DNA of 64,000 bases from CAYSRJ01 sp964521865 (GTDB lineage Bacteria; Spirochaetota; B62-G9; DRHN01). The stretch spans positions 68,820 to 132,819 of the forward strand of contig CAZFTJ010000012.1 of the NCBI GenBank assembly GCA_964521865.1. The letters are read 5' to 3'. This document shows, piece after piece, positions 50,324 to 58,368 of this stretch. Both the position numbers and the translations under genes were made by a program. The notes under the pieces are model-generated. The model searched no databases and was not told the DNA's origin. It saw nothing but the letters and a program-made list of their open reading frames with translations. Within the stretch, counting starts at the first letter, position 1, and every line of letters starts with the position of its first letter.

Positions 50324-50836
50324 CTAATCTGAGTGTATTTTTTTCAGGTTTCTATAAAACTGCCAGATAGGCGTAGTTACTCCAAGAGGAATGCCGCATC
50401 GGGCAACAGGATGAGCGGGATTTCCCTGAACCATCGTGTGTGGAGGTATCGAATGAGTTACTACACTGCCGGCCATTACAACCGAGCCGGTTCCGATCTT
50501 TACATTCGGCATGATAACCACTCTAGGTCCTATGAAAACATCATCCTCTATCCGAACAGATTTATTCGTCTGGTGCCTGGTTGCATAGTTAAATTCTAAA
50601 TTATCAAAATGTGCAATTATAATGCACCGAATACCTATTACTACTCTATCACCGATTGATACTTGGTGCGGGTGTGAAGTATCGATAAGCGTATCGGTAC
50701 CGATGAAAACACCTTTTCCAATCGAAACTCCACGCAACCGATGGAAAAAAACCCTGAGTGATTTAGAACCGGGAGAATACCGGGCAATAAATTGCAAGAA
50801 TCGGTTTACAATACCTCTTATAAGTTTTTCATTCAT
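50324..50836 (-). CDS. Left-handed beta-helix (hexapeptide) acyltransferase
   Basis: 170 residues. Hexapeptide repeats form the coil: SIGKGVFIGTDTLIDTSHPHQVSIGDRVVIGIRCIIIAHF, then the acceptor-loop region and VRIEDDVFIGPRVVIMPNVKIGTGSVVMAGSVVTHSIPPHTMVQGNPA (written here in shorter pieces: VFIGPRVVIM, KIGTGSVVMAGSVV). The PPHTMVQGNPAH ending is typical of the NodL/WbbJ/maltose O-acetyltransferase group. It would transfer an acetyl group from acetyl-CoA to a sugar hydroxyl or amine. It lies seven bases after the ubiX stop and fits a decorated glycan or glycolipid. Confidence 0.85.
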   Translation of the reverse strand: MNEKLIRGIVNRFLQFIARYSPGSKSLRVFFHRLRGVSIGKGVFIGTDTLIDTSHPHQVSIGDRVVIGIRCIIIAHFDNLEFNYATRHQTNKSVRIEDDVFIGPRVVIMPNVKIGTGSVVMAGSVVTHSIPPHTMVQGNPAHPVARCGIPLGVTTPIWQFYRNLKKIHSD

Positions 50837-50843
50837 ACAGAAC

Positions 50844-51410
50844 TCATCTTATATTCGCACCATTCCACCTTTTATATAGCGTATGGTTAATTTGCAGTAG
50901 ATCGAGCACCTTACCTACCGTATGTTTAATAATATCATCAATGCTCTCGGGGCACTGGTAAAAAGCCGGGATAGGTGGAAAAATTATACCTCCAAGTTCG
51001 GCGACACGGGTCATTAATTGCAAATGGCCTAAATGAAAAGGAGCTTCTCTGACACAAACGATAAGGCGCCTTCTTTCTTTTAAAATAACATCCGCAGCCC
51101 TTGAAATAAGATTCGAAGAATATGAATGAGCGATTGCAGACAGTGTCTTGATTGAACAAGGCAGTATAACCATCCCGTCGGTTATAAATGATCCGCTTGA
51201 AATGGGAGAGGATAACTCATTGTCATTATATACTTTAGACGCCAGTGCAGCTACCTGATCCACAGAATATGCCGTCTCCTGGGAAATAATAAGTTTTGCA
51301 TTATCAGTCATAACGAGATGAGATTCCACCTTCTCTTGAATCGCCTCTAGCAGGCGAATTCCGTATATTGCGCCGGACGCTCCGCTGAGTCCTATAATTA
51401 AACGCTTCAT
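50844..51410 (-). CDS. ubiX: UbiX-like flavin prenyltransferase
   Basis: 188 residues, the normal size. The FMN-binding GLSGASGAIYGIRLLEAI opens the protein, followed by VMTDNAKLIISQET and the later SSPISSGSFITDGMVILPCSIKTLSAIAHSYSS region in which the conserved serine/cysteine loop lies. VVCVREAPFHLGHL-type segment and MTRVAELGGIIFPPIPAFY complete the signature. It makes prenylated FMN, the cofactor of UbiD decarboxylases. A UbiD-type gene lies one gene away. The start was placed at the ATG at 51410; a TTG lies two codons upstream. Confidence 0.9.
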   Translation of the reverse strand: MKRLIIGLSGASGAIYGIRLLEAIQEKVESHLVMTDNAKLIISQETAYSVDQVAALASKVYNDNELSSPISSGSFITDGMVILPCSIKTLSAIAHSYSSNLISRAADVILKERRRLIVCVREAPFHLGHLQLMTRVAELGGIIFPPIPAFYQCPESIDDIIKHTVGKVLDLLQINHTLYKRWNGANIR

Positions 51411-51451
51411 TAACAATTAACCGATGTCAGTATTTCAGTATAGTCGAAATA

Positions 51452-52429
51452 TTAATATTCTATACTGACAGCAAGATATTTACGATAGCCGTCAACACAG
51501 GCTAACCACATTCCTGAATCAAGCCGATAGGGATCTATGTTATGCATGCCATGTCTGTTCCACCCTTGTCTGCCTGGTTGTAAAATAGGATTATTTATTA
51601 ATTTCTTTTCTGCAAAATGTGTTTTGGTAAGTTCAGTAACTTCATAGGCGTTTAATACTTTACCGTATGTCGGCTGACTGTCTTGTGCGAATCGTATTAT
51701 TTTACCGTTAATAACGCTTACTCTTCCGCCAGGCCGAGCCTTTTCTGCATCATTTCTAATGATCGGATTCTCAGGATGGGGGATCCACGGACCGAGCAAA
51801 TTATCAGAATAATATATATTCATGGTATTATGCGTATATGGTTTTGTGCAGGTAAATATCCACCACGTTTTATTATAATAAAGCAACGAAGAATCAGCAT
51901 ACAAACCTTTAAGTAAAACTTTTTCTTTTTCCCATTTGAGTGGAAAATCAACCGCTCTGTACAGAATGAGGGCCTTTGCCTCAGCACTTTCCGGAATCAT
52001 GTAATACTCATTCTGCCACCTGAACACGTAGGGATAGGAAAGATGAAACGGTTCGTCCAGTACAATCTTTTTATATTTCCAGTGGAATCCATCTTCACTT
52101 GTGGCACATCCGATATCGCCCTGACTTGTAAGCGCATTGACCACCTCGAAAAACATGTACCATTTGTTGTCTTTTTTAATCATAAACGGATCGGCAACGT
52201 ACTTAGCCTTGACATCGGTAACGTCAAATGGCGTTAACACAGGGTTGTCTATACCGCGAGCCGGTTTCAGGTCATCAAAGGAGCTTCCAGCATATATGCC
52301 GATAGACCACACACTTTCAGTCGATACGGCAACCCTATCTTGTACCTTCAAGATAAGAAGTCCGATTGCAAAAAAAACAATGACAAGAGACAGTATTCCT
52401 GTTACTAATAATACAAAATATTTTTTCAC
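51452..52429 (-). CDS. Membrane-anchored five-bladed propeller protein (GH43/GINT-like)
   Basis: 325 residues. One N-terminal membrane helix lies at about 4-27 (YFVLLVTGILSLVIVFFAIGLLI). The rest resembles the propeller of GH32/43 enzymes and of the N-terminal part of plant glucosamine inositolphosphorylceramide transferase. Features are AKYVADPFMIKKDNKWYMFFEVVN near residue 75, IGCATSEDGFHWKYKKIVLDEPFHLSYPYVF near 105 (shown here only for position), YYMIPESAEAKALILYR and LYADSSLLYYNKTWWIF. The DPF, SYP and DSS blocks are conserved among such proteins in glycan clusters. Activity is unknown, probably carbohydrate binding or cleavage at the outer face of the inner membrane. Start codon GTG. 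Confidence 0.7.
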   Translation of the reverse strand: MKKYFVLLVTGILSLVIVFFAIGLLILKVQDRVAVSTESVWSIGIYAGSSFDDLKPARGIDNPVLTPFDVTDVKAKYVADPFMIKKDNKWYMFFEVVNALTSQGDIGCATSEDGFHWKYKKIVLDEPFHLSYPYVFRWQNEYYMIPESAEAKALILYRAVDFPLKWEKEKVLLKGLYADSSLLYYNKTWWIFTCTKPYTHNTMNIYYSDNLLGPWIPHPENPIIRNDAEKARPGGRVSVINGKIIRFAQDSQPTYGKVLNAYEVTELTKTHFAEKKLINNPILQPGRQGWNRHGMHNIDPYRLDSGMWLACVDGYRKYLAVSIEY

Positions 52430-52447
52430 GATGATATCTCTGGTACT

Positions 52448-53509
52448 CTACCGTCTGAAAAATTTACTGAGAAATTGAGTTGCTCTGCCGCTTAATTGAA
52501 AGGCACGAAATGCCTGCTTCTGCAAAAGGTAGTTCTGTACCTTTTGACGCATTTTCGATCCATGAAAATCCACAAGATGACATTGTGAAAGAAATGAATA
52601 GAGAATATGATCTTCAGCACCCGGATAACCTACTACAGCGCCACGGAAAATCGGGTCGTTCCTGTGCATGATACACGTAACTTCAAAGCGATATGCATTA
52701 TAATTGGTATTCGGAATACCGGCATAGTCGAGAAAAGGGCCATCTGTAACTCTGATACCGGGATCGATGAGCCCTTCTAGAACGATTTCAGCATGAGCCG
52801 GCACTTCGAGATCAACAGTTTTGCATTTAATGAGTTCGACCGGTTTTTCACAGAGTGCACCTGATTTCGTGTACTCATCCACACCAAATGGGAAGGCACT
52901 TGCTGCAACTATTACAAGCGCCTCATTTACGCCGATCGCAACTGCCATCTCAAGATGCCTTCCACACGACTTCGCCTTCTGTACATGATATGCCAGGTGG
53001 CTCTTTGGAGAAACACTGATGGTTGTGTGCGTGGAATCGAGAACCATCATCCGATATACACCAATATTTCTTATACCCGTGTCAGGGTCCTTCGACACAT
53101 TTAAATGCCAAGTACCTATATATCTACCACCATCAGCAATATTCCACCAGGGTGCGGGGAGTTTAAAAAGATCAACATCATCTCCTAGTAAAACATTTTC
53201 CTCTACACTGCCCTTTTCGATCATTACAGGATCGACCGTTTCAGATACCCGTTGCTGAAAAACTCGCAACAATTTTTGATCATGTGTCGATACATCCATG
53301 CCAAGTACGAGCGCAATCTTCGAATAATCACAAAGTATATTCGTGACCAATTGAAAACCCGGGTAATCTTCAATGTTTTCGAAGAGGAGCGGTGTTGAAT
53401 TCATTTTTGTAATGCTACCAATCTCATGGTAGATGTCTACTTGGTTCTTTAATCTAGATAAAATCGATGAATGATCTAAAATGGAGATAATGTCCCGAAT
53501 GCCTTTCAT
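52448..53509 (-). CDS. UbiD-family decarboxylase, shortened at the C-terminus
   Basis: 353 residues, whereas UbiD proteins are usually 440-500. The prenyl-FMN and metal-binding core is present: VDLFKLPAPWWNIADGGRYIG near residue 112, DTGIRNIGVYRMMVLD near 145, HLAYHVQKAKSCGRHLEMAVAIG near 172, PAHAEIVLEGLIDPG near 238 and TDGPFLDYAGIPN near 255. In the last block the usual E-x4-E/D pair reads D-x4-D. After VVGYPGAEDHILYS the normal C-terminal domain is missing and is replaced by about 50 unrelated, basic residues. It may be a truncated but active variant or a degenerating gene. Partnered with ubiX two genes downstream; the substrate would be an unsaturated or aromatic acid. Confidence 0.78.
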   Translation of the reverse strand: MKGIRDIISILDHSSILSRLKNQVDIYHEIGSITKMNSTPLLFENIEDYPGFQLVTNILCDYSKIALVLGMDVSTHDQKLLRVFQQRVSETVDPVMIEKGSVEENVLLGDDVDLFKLPAPWWNIADGGRYIGTWHLNVSKDPDTGIRNIGVYRMMVLDSTHTTISVSPKSHLAYHVQKAKSCGRHLEMAVAIGVNEALVIVAASAFPFGVDEYTKSGALCEKPVELIKCKTVDLEVPAHAEIVLEGLIDPGIRVTDGPFLDYAGIPNTNYNAYRFEVTCIMHRNDPIFRGAVVGYPGAEDHILYSFLSQCHLVDFHGSKMRQKVQNYLLQKQAFRAFQLSGRATQFLSKFFRR

Positions 53510-53512
53510 TAA

Positions 53513-54697
53513 TTAAATGATTCCTTTTCCTGCAGCCAATGAATAATAAAGATTTTCGGTTTTAGAGATAAATGTAGGAATATTAAACTTATTATTAACA
53601 ATTTTTTTGCCGTAATTACCCATTTTTTCCCGTAAGGTAGGATTTTCTATAAGATGATTGATAGCTTTCGCAATTGCAGGTACATTTCTGGATGGTACCA
53701 GAATTCCTGATTTATTGTTTTCCACAATCTCAGGTATTCCCCCAACGTCACTGGCAACCACAGGCAATCCAACAGACATGGCTTCCATAATAGCAACTCC
53801 AAGTGATTCACTTCTTGAAGTTAGAACAAATAAATTTACTTCTTTTAGGAATGTGTAAACATTATGAACATGTCCAAGAAAAATTGCATCTTTTTCCAAG
53901 TGATTTTTATTTGCAAGCTTCTTAAGCTTACCTTCATAATTACCTGACCCTGCGATGTACAGTTTTGCATTTTTATTATTTGATTTGACTTCTGCAAAAG
54001 CTTTAATTAAATATTGTAATCCTTTCTCTTCTGACAAGCGAGATACAGTTCCTATTCTAATTTCATTATCATTACAATTTTTATCATATTTAAAAAATAA
54101 ATCTTCACCACTTTGACTGAATGAGTTTTTCACAAATTTCTCCTGCGTAAAGGGGAGATATATCACTTTATATTTGCAACTTTTTTGTTTTCTATCCCAT
54201 TCCATCTTAATTGCATTTGATATTACAATAACGGAATCAGAAAATTTATCGAGACATCGATTTAAGGGGTGTATTAAAGCATCTCGTAGTCTTCTAATTC
54301 TATTGAAAGCGGTATCCTTCAATGTCCAAATTGTTCCAATTGTTATAGGACATTTTGCAATAATTGAGGCGATTCTACCATAAAGATTTGGTTTAAGTAC
54401 ATGAGTCTGAACGATATCCGGTTTTTCTTTTTTCAAAAACTTAATTAATTTGTAAACGATTAAAGGACTATCCTGCCATTTTACATTAAGATTATATATT
54501 TTACCACCTAATCTAACGAACTCCTTTCCATATCTACTACCATTGTAATTAAACAAACATAAGTTTAAATCAAATTTATTGTGATCAATATATTTTGCGA
54601 GAATAAGAAACGCAGTAAATAAACCATTATAGACTTCAAAATCCTTATAGATATGCATTATTTTAATTTTCTTTTTTTTCATGATAACTTGCTTCAT
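53513..54697 (-). CDS. GT4-family glycosyltransferase
   Basis: 394 residues with the GT-B fold. The N-terminal part has KIMHIYKDFEVYNGLFTAFLILAKY and DIVQTHVLKPNLYGRIAS. The C-terminal donor-binding half has IRIGTVSRLSEEKGLQYLIKAF near residue 225, AKLYIAGSGNYEGKLKKLA near 255 and the nucleotide-sugar motif LTSRSESLGVAIMEAMSVGLPVVASDVGGIPEIV near 310 (E-x7-E). It retains configuration and adds a sugar to a glycan or lipid acceptor in the cytoplasm. The gene is markedly A+T-rich and lysine-rich compared with the UbiD gene next to it, which suggests a different origin. Start codon position is not certain. Confidence 0.9.
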   Translation of the reverse strand: MKQVIMKKKKIKIMHIYKDFEVYNGLFTAFLILAKYIDHNKFDLNLCLFNYNGSRYGKEFVRLGGKIYNLNVKWQDSPLIVYKLIKFLKKEKPDIVQTHVLKPNLYGRIASIIAKCPITIGTIWTLKDTAFNRIRRLRDALIHPLNRCLDKFSDSVIVISNAIKMEWDRKQKSCKYKVIYLPFTQEKFVKNSFSQSGEDLFFKYDKNCNDNEIRIGTVSRLSEEKGLQYLIKAFAEVKSNNKNAKLYIAGSGNYEGKLKKLANKNHLEKDAIFLGHVHNVYTFLKEVNLFVLTSRSESLGVAIMEAMSVGLPVVASDVGGIPEIVENNKSGILVPSRNVPAIAKAINHLIENPTLREKMGNYGKKIVNNKFNIPTFISKTENLYYSLAAGKGII

Positions 54698-54721
54698 GTT
54701 TAGATAAAATTGTGTACCTGT

Positions 54722-55696
54722 TTAACTATGCCCTCTAATATTCAGAACCATATCTTTGATTATTTCTTCAATGGTCCATTGAGGTCTATAATTTATTAAT
54801 TTTTTAATTTTTGAGATATCCGGCACTCGTCGCATCATATCTTCGAATCCACTTTCATAGGCCTTATCATAACTTATGTATCTTATTTTCGATTTGCTTT
54901 TCGTTATTTCTTTCACTAATTTCGCCAGCTCTGTAATTGTAATTTCATTATCATTTCCAATGTTAAAAATTTGACCAATTGCATCTGGAAGGTCCATTAG
55001 TTTTATCAGTACAATTACAACATCAAGAACATGGGCGAAACACCTTGATTGACTTCCTGATCCATAAACAGTTATTGGTTTGTTTTTAAGAGCTTGATTA
55101 ATAAATGTTGGAATCACCATCCCATAATCACCAGTTTGTCTCGGGCCAACAGTATTAAAAAGCCTTGCAATTATAATGGGAAGTTTCTGTTCTTTATAAT
55201 ATGCTAAAGCAAGAAATTCATCCAAAGCTTTAGAGCAGGCGTAACTCCACCGATACCGCGTAGGTGAACCTAAAATCAGATTAGAATTTTCCTTGAAAGG
55301 AAATTCTAGACCTTTTCCATATACCTCAGATGTTGAACTAAGCAAAACCTTCTTATTTTTCTTCCTCGCCATTTTCAACACAACTTCAGTTGTTTTTATA
55401 TTATTATTAATAGTCCTTACTGGATCTTTTACTATGAGCTTCACTCCAACAGAGGCCGCCATGTGGAAAATATCATCGCATTTATCAACTAATTCAGCCA
55501 TAAGAAATTCATTTTCAACAGATTCAATAAAATAATGAAAGTCCTCATTGTTTTTTAAATGTTCAATATTCTCAATATTTCCTGTTGAAAGATCATCAAT
55601 TATAAACACACTATCACCTTTTTTTAAAAGTTCTTCGGCTAAATATGAACCAATAAAACCAGCCCCACCTGTGATCAAATGTTTTAATTTAGTCAT
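54722..55696 (-). CDS. NAD-dependent sugar epimerase/dehydratase (extended SDR)
   Basis: 324 residues. HLITGGAGFIGSYLAEELL is the Rossmann loop, followed by IIDDLSTGNIENIEHL. SSTSEVYGKG and YRWSYACSKALDEFLA hold the catalytic serine and the YxxxK pair; LFNTVGPRQTGDYGMVIPTFI is the sugar-binding block of UDP-glucose/GlcNAc 4-epimerases and UDP-xylose synthase-like enzymes. It interconverts or decarboxylates NDP-sugars. AAAGGATGG before the ATG at 55696 was used to drop eight upstream codons. The gene is A+T-rich like the glycosyltransferase downstream of it. Confidence 0.9.
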   Translation of the reverse strand: MTKLKHLITGGAGFIGSYLAEELLKKGDSVFIIDDLSTGNIENIEHLKNNEDFHYFIESVENEFLMAELVDKCDDIFHMAASVGVKLIVKDPVRTINNNIKTTEVVLKMARKKNKKVLLSSTSEVYGKGLEFPFKENSNLILGSPTRYRWSYACSKALDEFLALAYYKEQKLPIIIARLFNTVGPRQTGDYGMVIPTFINQALKNKPITVYGSGSQSRCFAHVLDVVIVLIKLMDLPDAIGQIFNIGNDNEITITELAKLVKEITKSKSKIRYISYDKAYESGFEDMMRRVPDISKIKKLINYRPQWTIEEIIKDMVLNIRGHS

Positions 55697-55725
55697 ATCA
55701 ATCCATCCTTTTGAAAACACATAAA

Positions 55726-56700
55726 TCAGCTCAAATTTTTTGCGATTTCTTTCGCAAAATATGTTATCACCAGATCCGCACCAGCCCTTTTAAACCCGGC
55801 GAACATTTCCATGACTATCGCATTTTTATTTAATCTCCCTGCTTCAACAGCCGAGGTTATCATTGCACACTCCCCGCTAACATTGTACACTGCGAGGGGT
55901 AATCCGAATTGTTTTTTTGCGCGATAAACGATATCAAGATAAAACATAGCAGGCTTTACTATAACAATATCCGCACCTTCCTCGATATCCAGCGCAATCT
56001 CTCTCATCGCTTCATTGCTGTTTCCGTAATCCATCTGATGAGATTTTTTATCACCAAATTGGACCGAAGATTTTGTGCCTTCCTGAAAAAAGGGATCATA
56101 CAGCTTGGAAGCATATTTAGCGGAATAGCCCATGATTCCAACGTTAAAAAAACCATTTTCATCGAGTACGTTCCGCATAACGCCGATTTGGCCGTCCATC
56201 ATAGCCGAAGGCGCGACCATATCTGCTCCCGCCTCAGCATGCGATAGGGTAATTTTTCTTATAATTTCCAGTGTAGGATCATTCTGAACGTATTCATCTT
56301 GTATTATTCCGCAATGACCATGACTGGTATATTCACACAGGCATACATCGGTAATAACAATGATATCCTGCACTTCTCTCTTTATTGTCCTGACTGCCTG
56401 CTGAACAATACCATCGGGATTATACGCTTCGGTTGCTTCCTCGTCCTTTTTTTCCGGCAACCCGAAAAGTATCACTGCCGGAATGCCAAGATCCCGTACA
56501 AGACGAACTTCTTCAATGAGCATATCCGTGGACAGGTGGAAATTACCCGGCAAAGCGCCGATCTCTTGTTTGATTTTTTTACCATGCACAACAAACAGTG
56601 GAAAAATAAGATCGTCGACAGAAAACGAGGTCTCTCGCACCATTCTTCTTACATTTTCATTTTTCCGTAATCTTCTCAGCCTCTGTGTTGGAAAACTCAT
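55726..56700 (-). CDS. hemB: Porphobilinogen synthase (delta-aminolevulinate dehydratase)
   Basis: 324 residues, normal length. TQRLRRLRKNENVRRMVRET and LIFPLFVVHGK are the family opening. DVCLCEYTSHGHCGI near residue 118 has the three zinc cysteines of the zinc-dependent type. The two active-site lysines are in GYSAKYASKLYDPF near 195 and IVIVKPAMFYLDI near 247. It joins two molecules of 5-aminolevulinate into porphobilinogen. It has all the residues for activity. It stands in a glycan/lipid cluster, next to an adenylate-forming enzyme and one gene from hemA, with no hemC, hemD or hemL in the window. TAGGTGA precedes the ATG at 56700. Confidence 0.94.
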   Translation of the reverse strand: MSFPTQRLRRLRKNENVRRMVRETSFSVDDLIFPLFVVHGKKIKQEIGALPGNFHLSTDMLIEEVRLVRDLGIPAVILFGLPEKKDEEATEAYNPDGIVQQAVRTIKREVQDIIVITDVCLCEYTSHGHCGIIQDEYVQNDPTLEIIRKITLSHAEAGADMVAPSAMMDGQIGVMRNVLDENGFFNVGIMGYSAKYASKLYDPFFQEGTKSSVQFGDKKSHQMDYGNSNEAMREIALDIEEGADIVIVKPAMFYLDIVYRAKKQFGLPLAVYNVSGECAMITSAVEAGRLNKNAIVMEMFAGFKRAGADLVITYFAKEIAKNLS

Positions 56701-56726
56701 ATTTTCACCTACCATCTTTCAAGATT

Positions 56727-58328
56727 CTAGAGATTTTGCTTCAGTATATGAAAAGGAAGGATTTTTGCACTTTTTGTGGGTATCGGGTATTCTCTTTTTA
56801 CACGGATAGTGCGGGCCTGAATCCACATTTCAGAGCCGGACTGTGACCAGGATTCAGGGCTGTGCTCCGATTTTTTCAATAGTCTGACAAATGTGTCAAT
56901 AACTTCCCTTTCATTAATATCTTCAAGTCGTGGACTAATAAGCAGTTTCAGATGGGTAAGTCCCTTTTCATCTTCCTCTTCGATAAGCTGATAGTCTGCA
57001 CTCTGTCCCCCGAATTTTTTTGGAAGTTCATTTTCAATGATATGTATGAAATCAGTATCCACGAAGGTTACACCCTCGCCGGTAAGCTTCTCAAAACTCC
57101 TGATATCAGCTATATGCTGGTTAAATCCCATTTTTCCAAAAGGACAATCGCATTTCTTTGTATAAATCGTTCCAAAATCGCCCATTCCGACATTGAGTAA
57201 AAGTTTTGGCGATTCATAGAGAACCGTCGAAAAAAGGAATGCATCCACTTCATTATCAAAATGGGGAACTCGATAACGGTGGCTGATAATTGCTATTGTA
57301 TCCTTGAGCATATGACAATGGTCGCTCTCGGGATATTCATGAGTGCATCCGGATGCGATCACTCCCGCCTCTGAAATACCATATATTGGCACCGGTGTTG
57401 CGCCGACCGACTCTATTTCCCTCCTTTTCTGTGCTGTCAGTGGTTCTCCGGTTACGAGAAATCGAGCTCCCTTCAAGTTCAAACCGTTTTCCTCAGCCGC
57501 CATGCAGATTCTCACGGCAGAACTGGCAAAAGTATAAACGACACATGAAGGAAAGTAATCGAGCATCGATGAAGCCCATTCGGCAACTTTGAAAGCGTAA
57601 TTCAGATTTGCATATTCAGGGCTTGCGAGGTTTATACCCATTAATTTACTCATGAAAAATATATATTTCGTCCCCCATCGTTTTTCCCAATTAACTTTTA
57701 ACTTGGAAGTTTCAACCTGTGAAAACCACTTTTTCGGAGCATTTCCGATTCGCGCAAAACGGAGAGAAGAGTTAATACCCGGAGCCCCAGGGAAAATAGG
57801 AAACCAGTTTGCAATTGGGCTCGTCAAACAGTCATGTAAATTTAAAATAAACGCATCATAATAAGATCGCTGGGTAAGATAATCAAAATCTATCCTGATT
57901 CTTGTACCTGCACTTCTCGTCGCACCACTTCGTACTTCATAGGCGGTTTTAAGAAATGGGTTATCGAAGTCACCTTCCTCCACGTGATATTTCAATCCAT
58001 CCCGTATTACATTCGTTTTCCCCTTGAACTCATCAACAGTAAAATATATTCCCTCATTATACAGGAGCCAGAGCGTGTTTTCAATACCATCATTTTCAAC
58101 CAACTTTTTTATATCATTGAAAGATATTTTTTTTGTGTTCAATAATTTTTTATACGGGCTCCTGGAATAACCGTATATACCTTTATTTACCAATTGTAAA
58201 AAATTTCCATCTCGCTTCGACATTCTTTCATGAAGAAGCTTGTTTGCTTTATGTATAGCCTGTACAGTGTCGATGCTGTTTTTAAAATACTTTCTTAACC
58301 CGAAAATAAATCGAAGATATTTCTGCAT
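56727..58328 (-). CDS. PaaK/CapK-like adenylate-forming enzyme, atypical P-loop
   Basis: 533 residues. It resembles the phenylacetate-CoA ligase/CapK/coenzyme F390 synthetase side of the ANL superfamily. ARFLVTGEPLTAQKRREIE near residue 285 and PVPIYGISEAGVIASGCTHEYP near 308 match the core; FNQHIADIRSFEKLTGEGV near 410 is the hinge region, and the C-terminus has LKLLISPRLED. The P-loop segment reads EVRSGATRSAGTRIRID instead of SSGTTG. Length and the N-terminal 100 residues differ from PaaK. It probably activates a carboxylate. It sits between hemB and hemA, with 26 and 40 bases of spacing. AAGGAGTTTTC precedes the ATG. Confidence 0.75.
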   Translation of the reverse strand: MQKYLRFIFGLRKYFKNSIDTVQAIHKANKLLHERMSKRDGNFLQLVNKGIYGYSRSPYKKLLNTKKISFNDIKKLVENDGIENTLWLLYNEGIYFTVDEFKGKTNVIRDGLKYHVEEGDFDNPFLKTAYEVRSGATRSAGTRIRIDFDYLTQRSYYDAFILNLHDCLTSPIANWFPIFPGAPGINSSLRFARIGNAPKKWFSQVETSKLKVNWEKRWGTKYIFFMSKLMGINLASPEYANLNYAFKVAEWASSMLDYFPSCVVYTFASSAVRICMAAEENGLNLKGARFLVTGEPLTAQKRREIESVGATPVPIYGISEAGVIASGCTHEYPESDHCHMLKDTIAIISHRYRVPHFDNEVDAFLFSTVLYESPKLLLNVGMGDFGTIYTKKCDCPFGKMGFNQHIADIRSFEKLTGEGVTFVDTDFIHIIENELPKKFGGQSADYQLIEEEDEKGLTHLKLLISPRLEDINEREVIDTFVRLLKKSEHSPESWSQSGSEMWIQARTIRVKREYPIPTKSAKILPFHILKQNL

Positions 58329-58368
58329 GAAAACTCCTTGAAAAGACTTTAAATTGCGTCCTTTTCTG

